A DNA stretch of 64,000 nucleotides from Halospeciosus flavus (GCF_029814175.1 NZ_CP122312.1:2294001-2358000), one strand, 5' to 3'. Numbered from the stretch's first letter, positions 8,572 through 16,922 are shown. The notes: a model not told the origin generated them from the letters alone. Numbers and translations: made by a program.

Positions 8572-10023
8572 TCAGGCCGTCGGGGTGCCCGCCCGCACGT
8601 CGTCGAGTTGGTCTGTCGTCGGTGCGTTCACGACGACGACGGTGTCGCCCTCGACGTGGACGTAGAAGGCGTCGGCGAACTGACCGGAGGGGATCCGCCA
8701 GACGCCCTGCGCGCCGGAGACCTGCTGGCCGCCCCAGTACCGGAGGAGTCCGCGGTAGGCGGTGGCGAACTCCGTTGCGTCCTCGTGGGACTCCCAGGCG
8801 AACTTCCAGACGTAGGCCGTCTCGTCGCCGTTCTGCTGTTCGTAGATGTAGAGTTTGTCACCCTCCCACCCACCGGCGTACGGGTTCGTGTAGTTGAACG
8901 GGTCCGTCCGGCTCACCTGCCCGTCCGGCTGGAAGTTGAGGAACGTCCGCGGGTCGACGACGCCCTGGTTCGTCCCGTCGCCGTCCTGTTCCTGGTGGTA
9001 GGACGGCCAGGCGACCATCGCGGTGATGCCGGAGACACCGACCTCGCCGAAGGGCGCCCGTCCCCGCGGCGTGACGCGGTTCCAGGCGTCACTACTCCGG
9101 TCGGCGAGCGAGACGTTCACCGGCGGGTCCGACTTGTACTTCGACGGGACGGCCACCTGCTCGGCCGAGTCCGCCGGGTCCTCGTAGAGTTGGTTGACGC
9201 GCTCCCAGCCACCCTGCTCTTTGAAGTGGCCGACGAAGCCCGGCCCGTCACTGTACGGGAAGTACTTCATGATGTAGATGCCGAGGTGGAACGTACTGCC
9301 GCCGCTCTGGGTGCTCCCCCCGCCGCTCTTAGCGGGCGGACTGACGCAGGACCACTCCTGACCGCAGCGCTGGCTGTAGAGGTGGTCGACGTAGGAGGCG
9401 TCGCCCTCGATGAGTCCCGAGACGGCGTTGGCCTCGTCGCGGGTCGACTGCTCGTACCCCATCTCGAAGGTCCGGAACTGCGCGGCGTGGACGAGTTCGT
9501 GGCCGAGCGTGGTCTCCTGGATGGCGGGCGTCTCCGACTCGGAGATGATGACGATGCGGTCGGCGCTCGGCGAGTAGAACCCGAGGACGCTCGACCCGCG
9601 GTTCTGTGACTGCTGGTCGAGCGAGTCGCCGGTCTCGCCGACGAGGAGCAACGCCTCGAACTTCGCGTTGTCGAAGGTTCGGATGGCGCTCGACGCGTTC
9701 CCGCCGCCCGCGTACTGCGTGCGGTACTGCTGGCGGGAGATGACCTCGACGGGCACCCGCTTCTCGAACTCGAGGTGTCGGAGGTGTTCGACGCGCGCCA
9801 TCGAGCGGCCGACGACGGCGTTCAACTCCGACTGGTTCAGGCCGTTCGCCGTGGTGACGGGCAGCGACTCGTTGTGCCAGTAGCCCTGCTCCCACCCGAG
9901 GGTGTCCTCGGCGGGGTCGGGCGGCGCGGTCGGACTCGACAACCCGAGGTCCGTCGGCGCGGTACACCCCGCGAGGGCGACGAGGACACCGAGGACCAGC
10001 AGAGCGGCGACGTGACGTCTCAT
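8572..10023 (-). CDS. Exported lipoprotein with a gluzincin-like metalloprotease motif
   Basis: A 483-residue surface protein. The ATG at 10023 gives a signal peptide (MRRHVAALLVLGVLVALAG) with lipobox ALAGC, so Cys20 is probably lipidated. HELVH at residues 175-179 is an HExxH zinc motif within TTLGHELVHAAQFR. Glu206 in GLIEGDAS, about 27 residues later, is placed like the third zinc ligand of gluzincins. The rest is rich in aromatic and Gly/Ser residues, with no second membrane segment. From memory it resembles a haloarchaeal surface-protein family represented by Hvo_1808; I could not check this. Proteolytic activity is inferred from the motif alone. Confidence 0.75.
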   Translation of the reverse strand: MRRHVAALLVLGVLVALAGCTAPTDLGLSSPTAPPDPAEDTLGWEQGYWHNESLPVTTANGLNQSELNAVVGRSMARVEHLRHLEFEKRVPVEVISRQQYRTQYAGGGNASSAIRTFDNAKFEALLLVGETGDSLDQQSQNRGSSVLGFYSPSADRIVIISESETPAIQETTLGHELVHAAQFRTFEMGYEQSTRDEANAVSGLIEGDASYVDHLYSQRCGQEWSCVSPPAKSGGGSTQSGGSTFHLGIYIMKYFPYSDGPGFVGHFKEQGGWERVNQLYEDPADSAEQVAVPSKYKSDPPVNVSLADRSSDAWNRVTPRGRAPFGEVGVSGITAMVAWPSYHQEQDGDGTNQGVVDPRTFLNFQPDGQVSRTDPFNYTNPYAGGWEGDKLYIYEQQNGDETAYVWKFAWESHEDATEFATAYRGLLRYWGGQQVSGAQGVWRIPSGQFADAFYVHVEGDTVVVVNAPTTDQLDDVRAGTPTA

Positions 10024-10115
10024 GCCTCTCCCTGGGGTCGGCAGCGACAAAAAAGCCCCCGGCATCGGCGGGAACCGGGACAACGGCTTTGCCGTCCGCG
10101 TGCACACCCCCGCAC

Positions 10116-10691
10116 ATGCCTACGTTCGACCCCGAGCGAACCGCCGTCGTGGTCGTCGACGTGCAGAACGGCTTCTGTCACCCGGAGGGGAGTCTGTACG
10201 CGCCGGCCAGCGAGGAGGCACTCGACCCCGTAACCGACCTCGTCTCGCGCGCCCGCGACGCCGGCGCGAGCGTCGTCTACACCCGCGACGTCCACACCGA
10301 AGCGCAGTTCGAGGACGCCCACTACTACGACGAGTTCGAGCGCTGGGGCGAACACGTCGTCGAGGGGACGTGGGACGCCCAACTCCACGACCGTCTCGAC
10401 GTCCGGGACGCCGACCACGTCGTCGAGAAACACACCTACGACGCCTTCTACCAGACCGAACTGGCGGGGTGGCTCGACGCCCACGGAATCGACGACCTCC
10501 TGCTCTGCGGGACGCTCGCCAACGTCTGCGTGCTCCACACCGCGTCCTCGGCCGGGTTACGCGACTACCGACCGGTCCTCGTCGAGGACGCCGTCGGCTA
10601 CATCGAGGAAGCCCACCGGGAGTACGCCCTCGACCACGCGGATTGGCTGTTCGGCGAGGTGACCGACCTCGCGGCAGTCGACTTCGACTGA
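10116..10691 (+). CDS. pncA: Nicotinamidase-type cysteine hydrolase (isochorismatase fold)
   Basis: A 191-residue hydrolase with the Asp-Lys-Cys catalytic triad: Asp15 in VVVDVQNGF, Lys105 in VEKHTYDAF and Cys138 in ANVCVLHTA. It also keeps the nicotinamidase metal site: Asp58 and His60 in TRDVH, and His80 in WGEHVVEGT (the family phrase is WPxHC). This favours nicotinamidase (nicotinamide to nicotinate plus ammonia) over isochorismatase, which lacks the metal. The neighbouring nicotinate phosphoribosyltransferase supports the same pathway. The ATG at 10116 is 92 bases from the divergent lipoprotein start. Confidence 0.82.
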   Translation: MPTFDPERTAVVVVDVQNGFCHPEGSLYAPASEEALDPVTDLVSRARDAGASVVYTRDVHTEAQFEDAHYYDEFERWGEHVVEGTWDAQLHDRLDVRDADHVVEKHTYDAFYQTELAGWLDAHGIDDLLLCGTLANVCVLHTASSAGLRDYRPVLVEDAVGYIEEAHREYALDHADWLFGEVTDLAAVDFD

Positions 10692-10694
10692 GAG

Positions 10695-11141
10695 TCAGAC
10701 GTCCTCTTCTTCGGGCGTCGCGACGTTCGTCCGCTGGACGACGTAGAGCGCGGACACGAGTGCGAACAGCAGTAGCGCGTAGCCAGCGGCGGCGATAGTC
10801 GAGTCGAGCGGCGTGCCGTACTCGCCGGCGTGGAAACTGATTATCTTCCGCGCCACGGCGATGATGCCCGCCGCGATGACGATGCGAATGACGCTGCGCT
10901 CCTGTGCGTAGGCGACGACCGTCTGGAAGATCTCGACGATGATGAAGAGCAGGAGAATCTCGTCGATGAGACCGACGACGGCCTCCGTCTGGGCGATTTC
11001 GCCCGTCCGGACGAGCGTGACGATCTCCAGCAGGAAGTCGAAGACGCCGACGCCGAACAGTCCGACGAGGATGAAGGCGGCGACGACTTCGAGGTAGCGC
11101 ATCAGGCGCTCGGAGAGGTGGACGGAGTCCTCGATATCCAT
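10695..11141 (-). CDS. PsiE-family membrane protein
   Basis: A 148-residue integral membrane protein with four predicted helices (about residues 15-40, 55-80, 87-103 and 116-134) and a short acidic C-terminal tail. The segment IIVEIFQTVVAYAQERSVIRIVIAAGIIAVARKII, read in parts, matches the phosphate-starvation-inducible PsiE family; the ARKI motif after the third helix is typical. Function is not established for any archaeal member. Its stop is 3 bases from the stop of the convergent nicotinamidase gene. Confidence 0.85.
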   Translation of the reverse strand: MDIEDSVHLSERLMRYLEVVAAFILVGLFGVGVFDFLLEIVTLVRTGEIAQTEAVVGLIDEILLLFIIVEIFQTVVAYAQERSVIRIVIAAGIIAVARKIISFHAGEYGTPLDSTIAAAGYALLLFALVSALYVVQRTNVATPEEEDV

Positions 11142-11185
11142 CGGGTGGGGCTACTCGCGCCCGGCCCTAAAGTGCCATCCCCGAG

Positions 11186-12040
11186 TCAGCCGAGGTGGAC
11201 CGGATTCTCGGTCGGGTCGAGGCGCACCCGGAGGGCGTCGCCCACCGCGAAGTCGTGGTCCGGGCAGACGACCTTCGTCCCCAGCGAGTCGCGGCTGGCG
11301 AACAGCGAGAGGCCCGTACACCGCGTGCCGTTCGCGGAGACCGCGACGTCGCGCCAGGCGACCGTCCGCCGGTCGTCGCACACGTCCCCGACCGGCGTTC
11401 CGAGGAGCGAGACGGAGTCGCCCGCGTCGGCGCCGGCCCCGAGGACGCCGCCCCCCGAGTAGTGGACCAGTCCGCCGTCGAGGGGGAGACCGTCGTCCGT
11501 CGCGAGCGCGGCGAAGATACCCGAACTGGGGTGGTCGGGTGCGTCGAGGACGACGTACGTCTCGCCGGTCTCGACCACCTCGCCGGTCCCGTCCCAGGTG
11601 ACGGGTTCGACCGGGACGTCGAGCGACAGCGACAGCGACCCGGAGGCGCGGACGGGGTTCGCGTCCCGCTCCCTGAAGCCGAGGTGGACGTGGTTGTCGA
11701 CCCACGGGGCGAAGAAGCCAGAGCGGACCATCGTCCCGAGGGAGTCCCCCACCGCTACCTCGTCGCCCGCGTCGACCGAGGGGTCGACGTGGAGGACGCG
11801 GGCGTAGTGGGTCCCCGTGTCGACGACGACGAGGTGGTCGTAGTCGGCGGCGTAGGGTTTCGGCGGGCAGCGGACGGTTCGCGTCTCGACGACCTCGCCG
11901 GCGACCGGACTCGGCGCGTCGTCGTCGGGCGTCTCGGGGTAGAAGTCGACCGCGCAACCGGCGTCGTGTTCGGGGTACGGGGAGTTGTAGAGCGAGAATC
12001 GGGGGTAGCGACGGACGACCGACGCCGGGAGCGTGACCAT
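11186..12040 (-). CDS. M23/LytM-like duplicated-hybrid-motif protein
   Basis: A 284-residue protein whose N-terminal half has the layout of the M23 (LytM) metallopeptidase fold: His25 and Asp32 in PEHDAGCAVDF, His84 in RVLHVD, and the HxH pair His117/His119 in DNHVHLGF, with the typical barrel strands SPVAGEVVE and AGDEVAVGDSLG. All expected zinc ligands seem present. The C-terminal half (residues 135-284) is a beta-rich domain I do not recognise. No signal peptide is visible, and haloarchaea lack peptidoglycan, so the usual substrate is absent. It may act on another peptide or be a binding protein. Confidence 0.65.
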   Translation of the reverse strand: MVTLPASVVRRYPRFSLYNSPYPEHDAGCAVDFYPETPDDDAPSPVAGEVVETRTVRCPPKPYAADYDHLVVVDTGTHYARVLHVDPSVDAGDEVAVGDSLGTMVRSGFFAPWVDNHVHLGFRERDANPVRASGSLSLSLDVPVEPVTWDGTGEVVETGETYVVLDAPDHPSSGIFAALATDDGLPLDGGLVHYSGGGVLGAGADAGDSVSLLGTPVGDVCDDRRTVAWRDVAVSANGTRCTGLSLFASRDSLGTKVVCPDHDFAVGDALRVRLDPTENPVHLG

Positions 12041-12428
12041 CGCCCGACGGTAGGACGAACGGGGGGATAAGCGCCTCGGGAGGTGGGCACCGCCCGGCGG
12101 CGTTCGCGGTCACGCTGCCGGTCGTCGAGCCCTTACTTTGTATATCAGGGCCGTTACTCTTAATATCTGAAGTGTCCTTGATAAAGGTGGGTGTCACCAC
12201 TCCACGGTCGTGTCAGCACGAATCCGAACGAGTCGGCGAGAACCCCACCAAAGTCCCACCTCTCGTGCCAGTCCGTTTCGAATCGCCGCTGCCTCGACCA
12301 CCCCCTCCCCCCTACATCGACCCCACGGACGCCCTCTCCCACCGAGGGCGTTTTTAGTGACGCGACGCCGATCCGCCGCAGCGCACCAGTACCGCTCGGC
12401 CCGTCGGTCACGCCGAGTGCGACCTGGT

Positions 12429-12568
12429 CGCGATAACTCGACAAACACGGCCCATATCTCACCAACTCGGCGTATATCTCGACAACTCGCCGTATATCTC
12501 CACAACGTGGCCCACAACTGAGTTATCGTGACCGATAGTTGAGATATGGGCGCCCATATCTGAGAAGC
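12429..12568 (+). repeat. Iteron-like array of degenerate 20-bp direct repeats
   Basis: Three contiguous units at 12449, 12469 and 12489 share the pattern GGCsyATATCTCnmCAACTC, each exactly 20 bp. Weaker copies flank them at about 12431 (GATAACTCGACAA) and 12509 (CACAACTGAG). An inverted copy (GATAGTTGAGATATGGGC, 12533-12551) and a final direct half-copy (GCCCATATCTGAGAAG) follow. A 20-bp period places the copies near the same face of the helix, as in regulator-binding or iteron arrays. There are no unique spacers, so this is not a CRISPR array. Confidence 0.65.
12542..12561 (+). promoter_or_regulatory. 20-bp perfect palindrome at the end of the array
   Basis: AGATATGGGC-GCCCATATCT is a perfect palindrome made by two head-to-head copies of the repeat core (GCCCATATCT). 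It lies about 73-92 bases upstream of the lipoate ligase homologue. It is a plausible dimer-binding operator for the factor that recognises the array. Confidence 0.5.
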
Positions 12569-12633
12569 GGCGTGCTTCAGACGAGGGGCGACGAGGCCCG
12601 ACAGTTTACGTACTCCGGCGCTTACCCATCCCC

Positions 12634-13317
12634 ATGCGACTCCTGCGTGGCCGGGCCGACACGCGGCGGGCGGACCGCGAGGCGACCCGCCACCTCGTCG
12701 ACCGCGTCGGCGAGACCGGCGAACCCGCAGTCCGGGTGTGGCGGCCCGGTCGGCAGGTGGCCTTCGGCCGGCGCGACACGCGACAGGACGGCCACGAACG
12801 GGCGGCCGAGTGCGCCCGCGAGCGTGGATTCCCGCCGGTCGATCGGAGCGTCGGCGGTCGGGCGGTCGCCTACACGGAGACGACCGTGGCGTTCGCCCGC
12901 GTCGAACCCGTCGACGACATCCGCGAGGGACTCGACGCGCGTTACACCGCACTCGTCGACGACGTCCAGCGCGCACTCTGGCAGTTGGGCGTCCCCGCCC
13001 AGCGCGGCGAACCCGACGCCTCGTTCTGTCCGGGCGCACACTCGCTCCAGTACCGCGGGAAACTCGTGGGCATCGCCCAGCGCGTCCGCTCGGACGCCGC
13101 GCTCGTCTCGGGCGTACTCGTCGTCGACGGCCACGACCCCATCGCCGACGTCCTGACTCACGTCTACGAGGCGCTCGACCACCCCTTCGACCCGGGGAGC
13201 GTCGGGAGCCTCGCCCGCGCCGGCGGCGACACCTCGCCCGAACGCGTCCTCCGGACGCTCGAAGACACGCTCGTCGGCGACGACGACGTCCGCGTCGAAC
13301 ACGTCCGTCAGGCTTAG
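12634..13317 (+). CDS. Lipoate-protein ligase / octanoyltransferase family protein
   Basis: A 227-residue member of the BPL/LplA/LipB fold, which attaches lipoate or octanoate to the lipoyl lysine of 2-oxoacid dehydrogenase E2 and similar proteins. Seen are VRVWRPGRQVAFGRRD near the start, the RSVGGRAVAY strand (family RRxGGG), FCPGAHSLQYRGKLVGIAQR with the catalytic-type lysine in GKLVGIAQ, and VSGVLVVDG. It lacks the LplA C-terminal accessory domain. Lipoyl synthase and a lipoylated E2 are encoded at 60-64 kb, giving a complete route in this window. Whether it transfers lipoate, octanoate or another acyl group is not clear. Confidence 0.8.
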   Translation: MRLLRGRADTRRADREATRHLVDRVGETGEPAVRVWRPGRQVAFGRRDTRQDGHERAAECARERGFPPVDRSVGGRAVAYTETTVAFARVEPVDDIREGLDARYTALVDDVQRALWQLGVPAQRGEPDASFCPGAHSLQYRGKLVGIAQRVRSDAALVSGVLVVDGHDPIADVLTHVYEALDHPFDPGSVGSLARAGGDTSPERVLRTLEDTLVGDDDVRVEHVRQA

Positions 13318-13341
13318 GCCCCGGGCCGCCGGACTCCCGGT

Positions 13342-14625
13342 ATGCGAGTCATCCGCAACGCCGAACTCGCGGACGGTCGAACCCGCGACGTCCGCATCGC
13401 CGACGACGGGCGCATCGACGCCGTCGGGGAAGACCTCGACGGCGAGACGCTCGTCGACGCCGACGGCATGCTCCTCCTCCCGGGGATGGTCGACGTCCAC
13501 GTCCACTTCCGCCAACCCGGCGACGCTCACAAAGAGACCTGGTCGAGCGGGTCTCGGAGCGCCGCCGCGGGCGGAGTCACCACCGTCGTCGACCAGCCGA
13601 ACACCGACCCGCCGACGACGACGGGCGAGGCCTTCGACGCGAAGGAAGACCTCGCGCGCAACGCGCTCGTCGACTACGGCATCAACGGCGGCGTCACCGA
13701 GGAGTGGGACCCCGACTCGCTCTTCGAGCGTCCGCTGTTCGCGCTCGGCGAGGTGTTCCTCGCGGACTCGACCGGCGACATGGGCATCGACACGGAGTTG
13801 TTCGAGACCGCCCTCGAACGCGCCGCCGACGCGGACGTCCCCGTGACCGTCCACGCGGAGGACGCGGACCTGTTCGACGAGGGCGCACGCGAGCGTGACG
13901 ACGCGGACGCGTGGAGCGCCTACCGGACCGCCGAGGCCGAACAGATCGCCGTCGAGGACGCCGTCGCCGTCGCCGATGGGACGGGTGCCCAGGTCCACGT
14001 CGCCCACACGAGCACTCCCGAGGGCGTCGACGCCGCGAAAGACGGCGGGGCGACCTGCGAGGTGACGCCCCACCACCTCTTCCTCTCGCGCGACGACCTC
14101 GACGCGCTCGGGACGTTCGGGCGAATGAACCCGCCACTCCGCAGCGAGGAGCGTCGGGCCGCCCTCGTCGAGCGACTCGTCGACGGGACAATCGACGTGG
14201 TCGCGACCGACCACGCACCCCACACCCGCGAGGAGAAACAGGCGAGCATCTGGGACGCCCCGAGCGGCGTACCGGGCGTCGAGACGGCGCTCCCACTCCT
14301 GCTCGCGGCCGCCCGCGACGACGACACCGCACTCACCTTCGAGCGCGTCCGGGACGTGACGGCCGCCAACCCGGCCGACATCTTCGGACTCCCGCAGAAG
14401 GGACGGATCGAGGAGGGCCGCGACGCCGACCTGGTGCTCGTCGACCCCGACGAGACCGAACCCATCCGCGGCGAGCGACTCCACTCGAAGTGTTCGTGGA
14501 CGCCGTTCGAAGGGTTCGAGGGCGTCTTCCCGAAGACGACGCTGGTCCGCGGCAACCGCGTCTACGACCGTCTCGGCGGCGCGGAGTCGTTCCTCCCGAC
14601 GGCCGGACAGAACGTCCGACGGTAG
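13342..14625 (+). CDS. pyrC: Dihydroorotase
   Basis: A 427-residue amidohydrolase that cyclises N-carbamoyl-aspartate to dihydroorotate, the third step of pyrimidine synthesis. Metal-site motifs are in order: VDVHVHFRQPG at residue ~52, DQPNTDPPT, a His in VTVHAED, VHVAHTST, and Asp in VVATDHAPHTREEK. The C-terminal barrel segment (NPADIFGLPQKGRIEEGRDADLVLVD, read in parts) is typical of class I dihydroorotases. It starts 24 bases after the lipoate ligase homologue, so the two may share a transcript. pyrD lies at 47.9 kb. Confidence 0.95.
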   Translation: MRVIRNAELADGRTRDVRIADDGRIDAVGEDLDGETLVDADGMLLLPGMVDVHVHFRQPGDAHKETWSSGSRSAAAGGVTTVVDQPNTDPPTTTGEAFDAKEDLARNALVDYGINGGVTEEWDPDSLFERPLFALGEVFLADSTGDMGIDTELFETALERAADADVPVTVHAEDADLFDEGARERDDADAWSAYRTAEAEQIAVEDAVAVADGTGAQVHVAHTSTPEGVDAAKDGGATCEVTPHHLFLSRDDLDALGTFGRMNPPLRSEERRAALVERLVDGTIDVVATDHAPHTREEKQASIWDAPSGVPGVETALPLLLAAARDDDTALTFERVRDVTAANPADIFGLPQKGRIEEGRDADLVLVDPDETEPIRGERLHSKCSWTPFEGFEGVFPKTTLVRGNRVYDRLGGAESFLPTAGQNVRR

Positions 14626-14744
14626 TCGGGGACGACGCCGTCGCTGCTCGACGTTAGACGTATCGACCGCGAGCGCCGTCGCTCTCGGGTGTGTGAAAAA
14701 CGGGGAGAAGATTCAGTTGTTGCTTCGGAAGGAAGCGAGCCGAT

Positions 14745-14939
14745 TTAAAGGCGCGTGACGTTCGTCGCGCGCGGGCCTTTATCGGCCTCTTCGATGTCGA
14801 ACTCGACTTCCTGTCCTTCCTCAAGGTCCGGGCCGCCAACGTCCTCCATGTGGAAGAAAACGTCCTCGTCCGCGTCCTCAGTCTCGATGAAACCGTAACC
14901 GCCAGTGTCGTTGAAGAAATCAACGGTACCTTTCGCCAT
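14745..14939 (-). CDS. cspA: Cold-shock domain protein
   Basis: A 64-residue single-domain nucleic-acid chaperone of the CspA family. It starts MAKGTVDFFNDTGGYGFIE, with RNP1 as GYGFIE and RNP2 as DVFFHMED, and ends GPRATNVTRL. Compared with bacterial CspA it is highly acidic (EEGQEVEFDIEEADK), as expected in a high-salt cytoplasm. Such proteins melt RNA structure and often respond to temperature or growth phase. It is transcribed convergently with pyrC. Confidence 0.96.
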   Translation of the reverse strand: MAKGTVDFFNDTGGYGFIETEDADEDVFFHMEDVGGPDLEEGQEVEFDIEEADKGPRATNVTRL

Positions 14940-15042
14940 TACATACTAACAGAGGCCCCCCACACTGATACATCTTGTCCGACACACAGTGACACACTCG
15001 TCAGCCCGAACGCTCATCCGACCGCCGGCCGTGGCACGGACG

Positions 15043-15888
15043 ATGGCAGACGGAGTCGGAGTCGACGCGTGGCGGGAGCGATTCGTCCGAGCCCTCGACG
15101 TCGCGAAGGCGACCCTCGGCGTCGTCACCGAGCGGAACCTCACGTTCATCGCGGGGTCGATCGCCTACTCCGCGTTCCTCTCGCTCGTCCCGTTGCTCGT
15201 CCTGCTGTTCGCCGTCACGACGCTCCTCCGCGGCGAGGGGGTCGCCTCGCTCGTGCTCACGGGCGTCGGCCGGTACCTCACGCCGACCGCCGAGGCACTC
15301 CTCCGCGACGCGCTCGGCCGACGGAGCGGCGTGTTCGGTGCTTCTCTCGTCGGGTTCGTGGTGCTCGCGTGGAGTTCGCTCAAGGTCTTCCGCGGACTCA
15401 ACGTCGCGTTCGCAGCGGTGTACGGGGAGATGGACACCTCGTTCGTCGGGACGGTACGCGACGGGCTCACGGCCCTCGCCTGTCTCGTCGTCGCCGTCGG
15501 CGCGCTCGTCGCCATCGAGGGCGCGCTCACGCTGTTCGTCGACCGACTCCTCCTGGAACTCCTCGGCCCGGTCCTCCTCCTCGCGACGGTCGCGACCCTG
15601 CTCTTCCCCATCTACTACGTCCTCCCGGACGTCCCGGTGACGGTCCGCGAAGTCGTCCCGGGGACGGTGTTCACCGCCGCCGGGTGGCTCGGACTCGGCG
15701 CCGGCTTCCGGGTCTACGTCGCGCTCGTCGGCGGCGTCGCGGGCGCGCTCGGTGCAGTCGTCCTCCTCCTGACGTGGCTGTACGTCGCCGCGCTCCTCCT
15801 GCTGGTCGGGGGCGCCCTCAACGCGGTGCTCGGCGGGAAGGAGCACCGACGACCGACGGCCGAACTGACGGAGGTCGGCGAGACCTAA
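15043..15888 (+). CDS. YihY/BrkB-family membrane protein
   Basis: A 281-residue integral membrane protein with about six helices. Family marks are ERNLTFIAGSIAYSAFLSLVPLL at the start (read in parts: LTFIAGSIAYSAF, LSLVPLL), a VLAWSSLKVFRGLNVAF loop and the PDVPVTVREVVPGTVFTAAGW segment before the last helices. The family was once called ribonuclease BN, which is not supported; its role is unknown. The ATG at 15043 is preferred to a GTG at 14989, which would add 18 non-conserved residues. It is divergent from cspA. Confidence 0.87.
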   Translation: MADGVGVDAWRERFVRALDVAKATLGVVTERNLTFIAGSIAYSAFLSLVPLLVLLFAVTTLLRGEGVASLVLTGVGRYLTPTAEALLRDALGRRSGVFGASLVGFVVLAWSSLKVFRGLNVAFAAVYGEMDTSFVGTVRDGLTALACLVVAVGALVAIEGALTLFVDRLLLELLGPVLLLATVATLLFPIYYVLPDVPVTVREVVPGTVFTAAGWLGLGAGFRVYVALVGGVAGALGAVVLLLTWLYVAALLLLVGGALNAVLGGKEHRRPTAELTEVGET

Positions 15889-15935
15889 GTGGCCCCGAAA
15901 CCGACGTTTTTGCTCCTCCGCGACGGACGCACACT

Positions 15936-16886
15936 ATGGTACCGACCAACGACGAGTCGAACGACTCGTTCGCGCTCTCCGACCGTGCCCGCATCGGCCG
16001 GGTCGCCCTCCGCGTCGCGGCACTCGACGACGTCCTCCCGTTCTACCGCGACGTCGTCGGTCTCTCGCCACTCGGACAGGGGACAGATTCCCGTTCCACC
16101 CGCGCCACTCGCGGAGACACAGTCGACCTCGGCGTCGAACGCGGTGACGAGACGGCGGACGAGACGCTCCTCGTCCTCCGCGAGACCCCCGACGTACCGG
16201 CGCGTGGCCCCGCGGAGGCGGGCCTGTTCCACCTCGCCATCCGGGTCCCGGACCGGGCAGCGCTCGGTGCTGTCCTCCGACGCGCCCGCGAACACGACGT
16301 CGCGCCGACCGGTGCGTCCGACCACCTCGTCAGCGAGGCACTGTACTTCCGCGACCCCGCGGGCAACGGCGTCGAGGTCTACCGCGACCGACCCCGCGAG
16401 GCGTGGCCCCGCACCGACGACGGCCGCGTCGAGATGGACACGCGCCCGCTCGATCTCGACGATTTACGAAGGACGGCGGAAGGCGGCGAGAGCGCGGACG
16501 AGACGCTCCCGGGGGGGACCGACGTGGGACACGTCCACCTCGAAGTGACGGACCTCGACCGGGCGGAGTCGTTCTACGGCGACGCGCTCGGGCTGCGCGT
16601 CCGCGACCGGTTCGGAGACGCGGCGTGTTTCCTCGCGGCGGGCGACTACCACCACCACGTCGGCCTCAACACGTGGAACGGCCGGAGCGAGCCGTCGGGA
16701 GAGCACCTCGGTCTCGACTGGTTCGAATTCGTCCTCCCGGACGCGGAGACGCTCGGGACCGTCCGCGACCGACTCCGGGACGGGGGCTACTCCGTCGAAT
16801 CGGTCGGAGACGCCGTCGAGACCGTCGACCCGGACCAAATCCGGGTCAGACTGACCGTCGCGGACACGCCCCCGAGAGACGACTAG
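15936..16886 (+). CDS. Two-domain VOC (glyoxalase/dioxygenase fold) protein
   Basis: A 316-residue cytosolic protein with two vicinal-oxygen-chelate modules, about residues 18-150 and 190-310. The first holds ARIGRVALRVAALDDVLPFYRDVVGL and FHLAIRVPDRAALG, ending GNGVEVYRDRP. The second holds GHVHLEVTDLDRAESFYGDALGL and HHHVGLNTWNG. Candidate metal ligands are His in LFHLAI and GHVHLE and Glu in GVEVY and WFEFVL. The pattern resembles CatE-type extradiol dioxygenases, but substrate cannot be deduced. It starts 47 bases after the BrkB gene. Confidence 0.88.
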   Translation: MVPTNDESNDSFALSDRARIGRVALRVAALDDVLPFYRDVVGLSPLGQGTDSRSTRATRGDTVDLGVERGDETADETLLVLRETPDVPARGPAEAGLFHLAIRVPDRAALGAVLRRAREHDVAPTGASDHLVSEALYFRDPAGNGVEVYRDRPREAWPRTDDGRVEMDTRPLDLDDLRRTAEGGESADETLPGGTDVGHVHLEVTDLDRAESFYGDALGLRVRDRFGDAACFLAAGDYHHHVGLNTWNGRSEPSGEHLGLDWFEFVLPDAETLGTVRDRLRDGGYSVESVGDAVETVDPDQIRVRLTVADTPPRDD

Positions 16887-16922
16887 CAACCTTTTCCCTC
16901 GTCCCGACTCCACCTCCCGGGC

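Larger units (their letters stand above)
12041..12633. other. 593-bp intergenic region between divergent genes, with a repeat array
   Basis: The region lies between the start of the M23-like gene (minus) and the start of the lipoate ligase homologue (plus). AT-rich blocks (TATATC near 12141, TTAATATCTGA near 12160) stand out from the GC-rich surroundings and could hold promoters. The right half contains a 20-bp-period repeat array and a 20-bp palindrome, listed separately. Short ORFs here have no haloarchaeal character, so I regard the stretch as noncoding or as a decayed gene. Confidence 0.6.

Noticed and set aside
12160-12465. 101-codon minus-strand ORF in the repeat-containing gap
   Set aside because: Its composition is not haloarchaeal (Trp/Arg/Gly-rich, few acids), and it runs into the repeat array.
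12449-12528. CRISPR array
   Set aside because: Repeats are contiguous and degenerate, with no unique spacers, and no cas gene is nearby.
14850-15935. Long N-terminal extension of the VOC gene
   Set aside because: The extension is Arg/Pro/Gly-rich and lies in another frame of the BrkB gene; the ATG at 15936 gives the family start.
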